A stretch of 40,573 nucleotides of DNA from Clarireedia homoeocarpa. Taxonomy: Eukaryota > Ascomycota > Leotiomycetes > Helotiales > Rutstroemiaceae. The notes beneath the pieces are model-generated. The model was not told where the DNA came from. It saw only the letters and a program-made list of their open reading frames with translations, and ran no database searches. The stretch is from contig LNKV01000103.1 in assembly GCA_001465935.1 (NCBI GenBank), positions 1 through 40,573 of the forward strand. Direction: 5' to 3'. Every line of letters begins with the position of its first letter. The stretch's first letter is position 1. Position numbers and translations under genes: made by a program. Shown here in pieces: positions 34,982-40,573 of this stretch.

Positions 34982-35716
34982 GGCGGGTTGAGATTTCGGG
35001 CGGGTTTATCTTAAATATAATATAACTATATATTAAACTTTATTATTTCTATTAATTAATAATTAAACTACTATCTAATTATTTTCTAATCAATTTTAAT
35101 TAGTTTTCTAATTATATATAGCTTTATATTAATTTACTATTAAATTATATCAATTTTATTTAAAAAAATAAATTGTTTTATTATATAATTTTTATTTATC
35201 TAGATCAGATTCTAGTAAATAAAAAGCGGATTAAGATTTTAAGTAGATTTATTTTAAATATAATATAACTATATATTAAACTTTATTATTTCTATTAATT
35301 AATAATTAAACTACTATCTAATTATCTTTTAATCGATCTTAATTAGTTTTTTAATTGTATACAACTTTGTACTAACTCGCTATCGAGTTGTGTTAATCTC
35401 GTCTAAAAGAGTAAATCGTTTTATTATATAACTTCTACCTACCTAGGTCAGATTCTAGTAGGTAAAAGACGGGTTGAGATTTCGGGCGAGTTTATCTTAA
35501 ATATAATATAACTATATATTAAACTTTATTATTTCTATTAATTAATAATTAAACTACTATCTAATTGTCTTCTAATCGATTTCAATTAGTTTTTTAATTG
35601 TATATAGCTCTGTACTAACTCGCTATCGAGTTATATCAATTTTATTTAAAAGGGTAAATTATTTTATTATATAACTTCTACTTACCTAGGTCAGATTCTA
35701 GTAAGTAAAAGGCGGG
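34982..35716. repeat. 243-bp tandem repeat, three full units plus a truncated fourth
   Basis: Unit starts (GGCGGG, AGCGGA, GACGGG, GGCGGG) fall at 34982, 35225, 35468 and 35711, exactly 243 bp each time. The units share a long core (TATCTTAAATATAATATAAC...). The fourth unit jumps after about 10 bp to a later part of the unit (about 35721-35760). Differences are mainly C/T and G/A. The second unit is the most AT-rich; parts around 35340-35480 retain more G/C. Confidence 0.9.
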
Positions 35717-36468
35717 TTATTCTCAAAATAGTAAACTATTTTATTATATAATTGCTACTTTATTATAAACTCTTTATTGATTATATTTTATTTACTTCTT
35801 CTTATTTACCTTTCTATATTATCGTATTTACCTTTTATATTATTGTTTTTTTTATATAAATTTATTATAAAATAGCTTTACTCTTTATTATTATTCTTCT
35901 ATAATTATACTTCGACTTAAACTTTTATTAGTTAAGCGACGATCTTATATAAATAAGCGATTAGTTCGCTAGTATACTTAGATTCCTATAATAAATATCT
36001 CTTATTCTATTTCTAGTTCAACTCTATCTTATTCTTTTATTTATATTCAACCAGGTCTAGTTAATTCTACAAAAGAGGATTTATAAAAAGTAGAAAGTTT
36101 GTAACTAAGTACTATTTTTATTTCTTCTATCTCTTAAATTACTAGTAATTAGCCTAATAGTAATTATAAATCTTTAAGTGTTTTCCTCTTTAATCGCTCC
36201 TTAATCGCTTTAAAAAATAAAATAATTTGTATCTAGTTCTTTTTCTCTTTTGTTAGACTTCGGTATCGATCTATCAGTATCTTCCCTACTGATCGCTTCT
36301 TAATCGCTTCTAATTCTCAAATATCTTTCTATCTAGTCTCTTACTAGTAGATCTAATATTATAAATATTTTCTTATCTAATTCTTTATTTTTTTTTTCTT
36401 TAATTTATCTTTAAATAACTCTTAATATTAATAGTATTTTCTTAATAGATCTATTTACTATCTCTCTA
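35717..36468. other. AT-rich pyrimidine-biased stretch upstream of the large decayed ORF
   Basis: No ORF. The plus strand is T/C-rich (CTTTTTCTCTTTT-like tracts), as in many fungal promoter or 5'-leader regions. The words TTAATCGCTT and TAATCGCTCC recur at 36200-36320. It may hold the old promoter of the following pseudogene. Confidence 0.4.
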
Positions 36469-39400
36469 AGTATTAATATAATAATCTTCTATAACTCCTC
36501 CGATCTAGTCTCTACTCGGGAGATATTCGATATTTCAGTTCTAAATATTCGCGATTCAGTTAGTATTTCGCTGCTTATTCGATAATATATTATTCTTGAC
36601 TCGGTTGGTAGTCCTGTAACTACTATAAGCAATTTACCTTTAAATCTCTTTCTCGATACTATCGAATTACTTGATATACTAAACTTTAATCTTAATAACT
36701 AGCTTTCTAATAGTAATAAGGATATAGATAGTATAAGTTCTAGTAGATAGTAGTTAATAACTGAAAGAGAGAATAAATAGATTGATTTTATAGATAAAGA
36801 TAAAAGTAGTAGGTATAATTCTACTAATAAAAAGAAGGATAATAGATCTAGTTCTACTAATAAAATAGAGAATAAAAAGTCTGATTCTATTAGTAAATAT
36901 AGAGATAATAGATAAAGTTAGAGTAATAAAGAAGAAGATAAGTTCTAGCTATTAAATATCGAAGATAATATAAATGATAATAAAAGTTATTCGAGTAATA
37001 AACAGAGTACTAATAATACTAGAGAAGTTAATAAAGTCGAAGTTCAGTTATAATAGGAAATATCTATATTAGATAAGCCTAAAGTAGATTTAGCTAAAAA
37101 GCTATATAACTACTTATTTCAATTTAATAGCTATTGATTAGACGAATATCTAGAGGAATCTTACTAATATCCTGATTGCGATTTACTAGGATATCGCTAA
37201 TAGTATACTAATCTGAATAAGTATATATATTAGCTATAAGGATCTTCTATTCTAACTGTTATAAATAAACTTGACTTTTTAAATAAAGTTTAATAAGAAA
37301 GTTCTTCTATATTAAATTAGTCGAAATTTCTTGATAGTTATAATATTGATTTGTTAGTGAATCGCGAAGAAGTTACTAGCGATAAAGTATTTATTTATAA
37401 TAGATATACTCTTTATATATATATTTCTTGCTCTAAGATAATACTTAGTCTATTAGCGATTTGTTTTAATATCAATAGCTTTCTAGGATTTACTTATAAT
37501 CTTACTATTATCTATTAGAAGATAGATATTAATCTTTTCCCTCGCTTCTATATAAATATTTATACTAATCTTTATCTTTATACTAAAGTTTATTACGATT
37601 TTAGAAAAAGCGAAAAAGCACTTAGAGTCAAATTATAGAAGGTTCTATATTATTATCTTAGTCGAATATTAGAATATAAAGATATTAGTCTTTATATTTT
37701 CTTTCCCCGAATATACAATCCCAATAAGCTAACGAATTTCTTTAGAAAAGGTAGTAGTTAGCTATATTATCTCTTATAAATCTAGACTAATTTGCTACTA
37801 CTTCCTAGTATTTTTTATTATATCCTACTAATAAGTCGCTAATATTTATTTTACTCTTAGAATTATACTTGATTGAAAGTATAAGCCTATTATACAAAGC
37901 GATCTATATATATAAATACGAATAAGATAGAAGATTAACTATTATTACTTTATTATTCTTTATATCTATAAAGTCTGGTTACTATCTAGTAAGAGATATA
38001 ACAACGATTAACTAAGCTCGAATATACTATTTATTATAAAGCAAAGCTATTCTTTTCGAGTAAAAACACTAAGCTTCGATTTTCTTATAATACTCTATTC
38101 GAAGTCTAGGAGGTATTTAAAAGATCTTTAATAGTTATACTTAATCTTATATATATCGATCGTAATAATATCTAGTTAGATCTAGATAAAGAAATAACTA
38201 CTATCGATTATATATTATATTACTAACGAGTTGAGACTAATCTACTGACTACTATCTATCTATTAAAGACTTATTATCTAGAGTTTTATACTCGATAAGC
38301 TAAATACAATAAACCGGATCGATATATTATTCCTACTCTCTATTTTATAGTTATATTATAAGATATTAGTAACTTAATATTAGATATATCTCTATTATCT
38401 TATTATCGACAAGAAGGTTAGATATATAATCAGGTCTATAATAGTATTAAAGAGCTTTTCGATATAGCTTAAACAAAGTTTTTTAGTAATCTTTATTTAA
38501 AACAATTAGTATAGGATTCTAAAATAAAATAAATACTTTAGTAATAAAGTTAAGTAAGGTTAATTATAGATTCTACTTTATATCAAAGTTATTTAACTAG
38601 TAAATCGCGATTAAATCGCTTAATAGTCGAAAGATAATAGTAGGCTTTTAGTATTCGAGAAGAGAATCGAATTATATTTACTTTTATAAATCGAATATAA
38701 ACTTCTACAAAGAATATAGACAACTAGACTCGAATTTATAATATTACCTTTAACAATTCGTAGTATATATACTTACTATTTACTTTAGATTTCCTGATTT
38801 ATTTATATAAAAATATAAATAAATTTACTATAACTTTCAAGTAGATATTAAGCTTAGAAGTGAAGACTCGAGTAGATTATAAGTATTATAAGTTGATAAC
38901 TATACTACTATAAGTACTACTATTCGCTTTCGATTTAGTACCTATTATATAGCTGAATGATCTCTAGAAAGAAAAGTTTTAATAACGAAAAGGAGGACCT
39001 AAAGTACTCGAAATAGGATTATAAATTATACAAGCTAAGTTCGGATATATATAGTTAAGACCTCGAGTCGACTAGAAAACAATAGCGTTTCGCTTATAAT
39101 TTACTAACTAAATAGTATTTAATAGTAGTATACTTTATACTAATTACTAGAAGAATTTCTTATAAGTAGGCAAAACTAAGGATGATTATATATATATAGA
39201 AGCTATTAGCTACTAGTTAGTATAATATAGTGATAATAAAGATTGTTAGTATATCTTTATCGAATATTTCTATTTTATTATAATATATATATTCTGTAAA
39301 GAGATTTAGAATTACTTCAAGTCAAGATTCCGGGAAGACTATTATAAAAAGGCTACTTAGAGTACTATACTTCTTTATTAGACTGAAATAAAATATCTAT

Positions 39401-40029
39401 TAACCTACAAATCGATATAAGATCTCTAGCTAGTTAGTACTAATCGGACAACAATTCGATTAATTAAAATTTTTATTTTATTTATCTAGGACTTCTTGGA
39501 TAGTTAGTAAAACAACTATTAATAATAGGATAATATTCTTTTTTATATTCTCTTTTACTAAACTAGTAAGCTACTTGAATAGTAGAATAGAGTTATAGTA
39601 GTAAAGGAATTTAGAGAGTAATTCAAATATTATTTTATTATAACTAACTAGATTATACTTTATCTACAAGCTAGTAAATTCTTTCAGAAAAATCAGTAAA
39701 AACAAACTATAATAATAAAGGTTTATTATCGACAACTAATCGATTTACTAGTGAAAAACCAGTTAGATATCAAGTATAGTATAAAGTAGCTTTAGGACTT
39801 AGCTTAGAAGAAATCACAAATCTATCGACCTTGATATTATAAATCTAGACCTATTGAATATCAAAAAGAGCTCGAATAGATATTAGATTAGTATTTAAAT
39901 TTTAACGAAATAAGACCGATTATAGATTATATACTTGAAAAGCTAATAGATAGTTTTCGAGAAGTAGACTTAGAATTAGAAGAAATTAGGAAAATAGTTA
40001 TTAATATATAGACAATAAATAAACTTTAA
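36469..40029 (+). pseudogene. Large decayed single-frame ORF (about 1187 codons), unknown family
   Basis: A single frame can be followed from about 36469 to TAA 40027-40029. The phase is the same at 36502, 38992 and 40027, so there is no net frameshift. Interruptions are mostly TAG/TAA, in places where CAG, CAA or TGG fit. The N-terminal about 200 residues are Ser/Asn/Lys-rich and low-complexity. Next comes a region with DEYLEESY and PDCDLLGYR (possibly a Cys/His motif), then a long helical Leu/Lys-rich body. Pieces such as EFTGGPKV-like GGPKVLEIGL, VGKTKDDYI, SRFREDYYKKAT and EKLIDSFREVDLELEEIRKI are well preserved. I do not recognise the family. The true start codon cannot be fixed. Confidence 0.5.
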
Positions 40030-40573
40030 ATAGAGGATTGAAAATAGATAATTAGATATATTTAAGATCTAATTTTAGTACTTTTACTAAAGCTTATAGA
40101 TAGTTAGATTGTAGTTAATAGATAATAATTAAATAATAGTAAGAAGAAAAAAAAATAGTTAATAAATAATAAGCTATATAAAAATAAAGAGCTAGTAACT
40201 AATAATTTAAAATCTTAATATATTAATTTAACTTTCTATTAACTATAAATAGAAGATCTTATTTATTACTAATCGCTGTCGATAAGCTTATATCTAGCTA
40301 ATAATCTATTATCTAATAATTATAGATATATTATAATTTATCTTTTAATTGAAAATAAGTAATTAGGTATATTTAAGATCTGATTTTAATACTTTTACTA
40401 AAGTTTATAAATAGCTAGATTATAGTTAATAGATAATAAATAAATTTATTAATTTTAAAAAATTTATATTTTATATAATATTTTAATAATTTTTTTCTTT
40501 ATTAATTTATATTAATTATTAGTTTATAAATTTAATAATTATTATATTTTTAATATTTTTATATATAATTTTA
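40030..40573. other. AT-rich tail of the window
   Basis: No gene. It contains the 92-bp direct repeats listed separately. After about 40440 the sequence becomes almost pure A/T, like 10441-15845. Confidence 0.5.
40037..40439 (+). repeat. 92-bp direct repeats, 311 bp apart
   Basis: 40037-40128 and 40348-40439 share ATTGAAAATA, ATATTTAAGATCT, TTTTA(G/A)TACTTTTACTAAAG and AGTTAATAGATAATAA, with mainly transition differences. They enclose about 219 bp. This could be two units of a 311-bp tandem repeat or the ends of a small element. Confidence 0.7.

Overview
The window looks like nuclear DNA of a filamentous ascomycete (Pezizomycotina). Evidence: short introns of 46-68 bp with GT...AG ends and CTAAC/CTAAT-like branch sites; lineage-typical families (FunK1 kinases, HET-domain proteins, a DUF3435 tyrosine-recombinase-like protein, a fragment resembling telomere-linked-helicase proteins); and a two-compartment genome. 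Positions 1-10440 have ordinary base composition and hold genes. From about 10441 to the end the DNA is very AT-rich and carries the pattern of repeat-induced point mutation (RIP): TpA is very frequent, CpA/TpG are scarce, and old genes are readable only through TAG/TAA stops. A leotiomycete is a guess, not shown.

Left compartment, in order: a FunK1 kinase gene (minus strand, 2671-28) with two in-frame TAG codons; a HET-domain gene (minus, 5319-3373); a small Cys-rich protein gene divergent from it (plus, 5432-5941); a 5'-truncated fragment like the C-terminal part of telomere-linked helicase proteins (plus, 6404-7228); and an apparently intact five-exon DUF3435 gene (minus, 9968-7272, 828 aa). 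The DUF3435 gene starts about 470 bp from the edge of the AT-rich block. That is where a Starship captain would sit if the gene-bearing DNA to its left were the element; this is a hypothesis only.

Right compartment: 10441-15845 is an extremely AT-rich block with no readable gene. At 16571-21967 lies a RIP-mutated, inverted copy of the left HET-FunK1 segment, in the same gene order. The HET part is 1884 bp against 1888 bp, and the last 1998 bp of FunK1 is exactly equal in length in both copies. A 422-bp inverted-repeat element sits between the two decayed genes. Further right are an 18-bp minisatellite encoding a hexapeptide repeat (22601-23193), a second decayed HET gene (about 23540-25318), a fragment of a LINE reverse transcriptase (minus, about 26541-26770), several weakly readable decayed coding stretches, three 243-bp tandem repeats (34982-35710) and a decayed frame of about 1187 codons with no net frameshift (36469-40029).

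Taken together, the window shows an allorecognition/kinase gene cluster (HET plus FunK1) that was duplicated and had one copy destroyed by RIP, while the other copy was lightly hit (two TGG-to-TAG changes) next to a recombinase gene at the compartment boundary.
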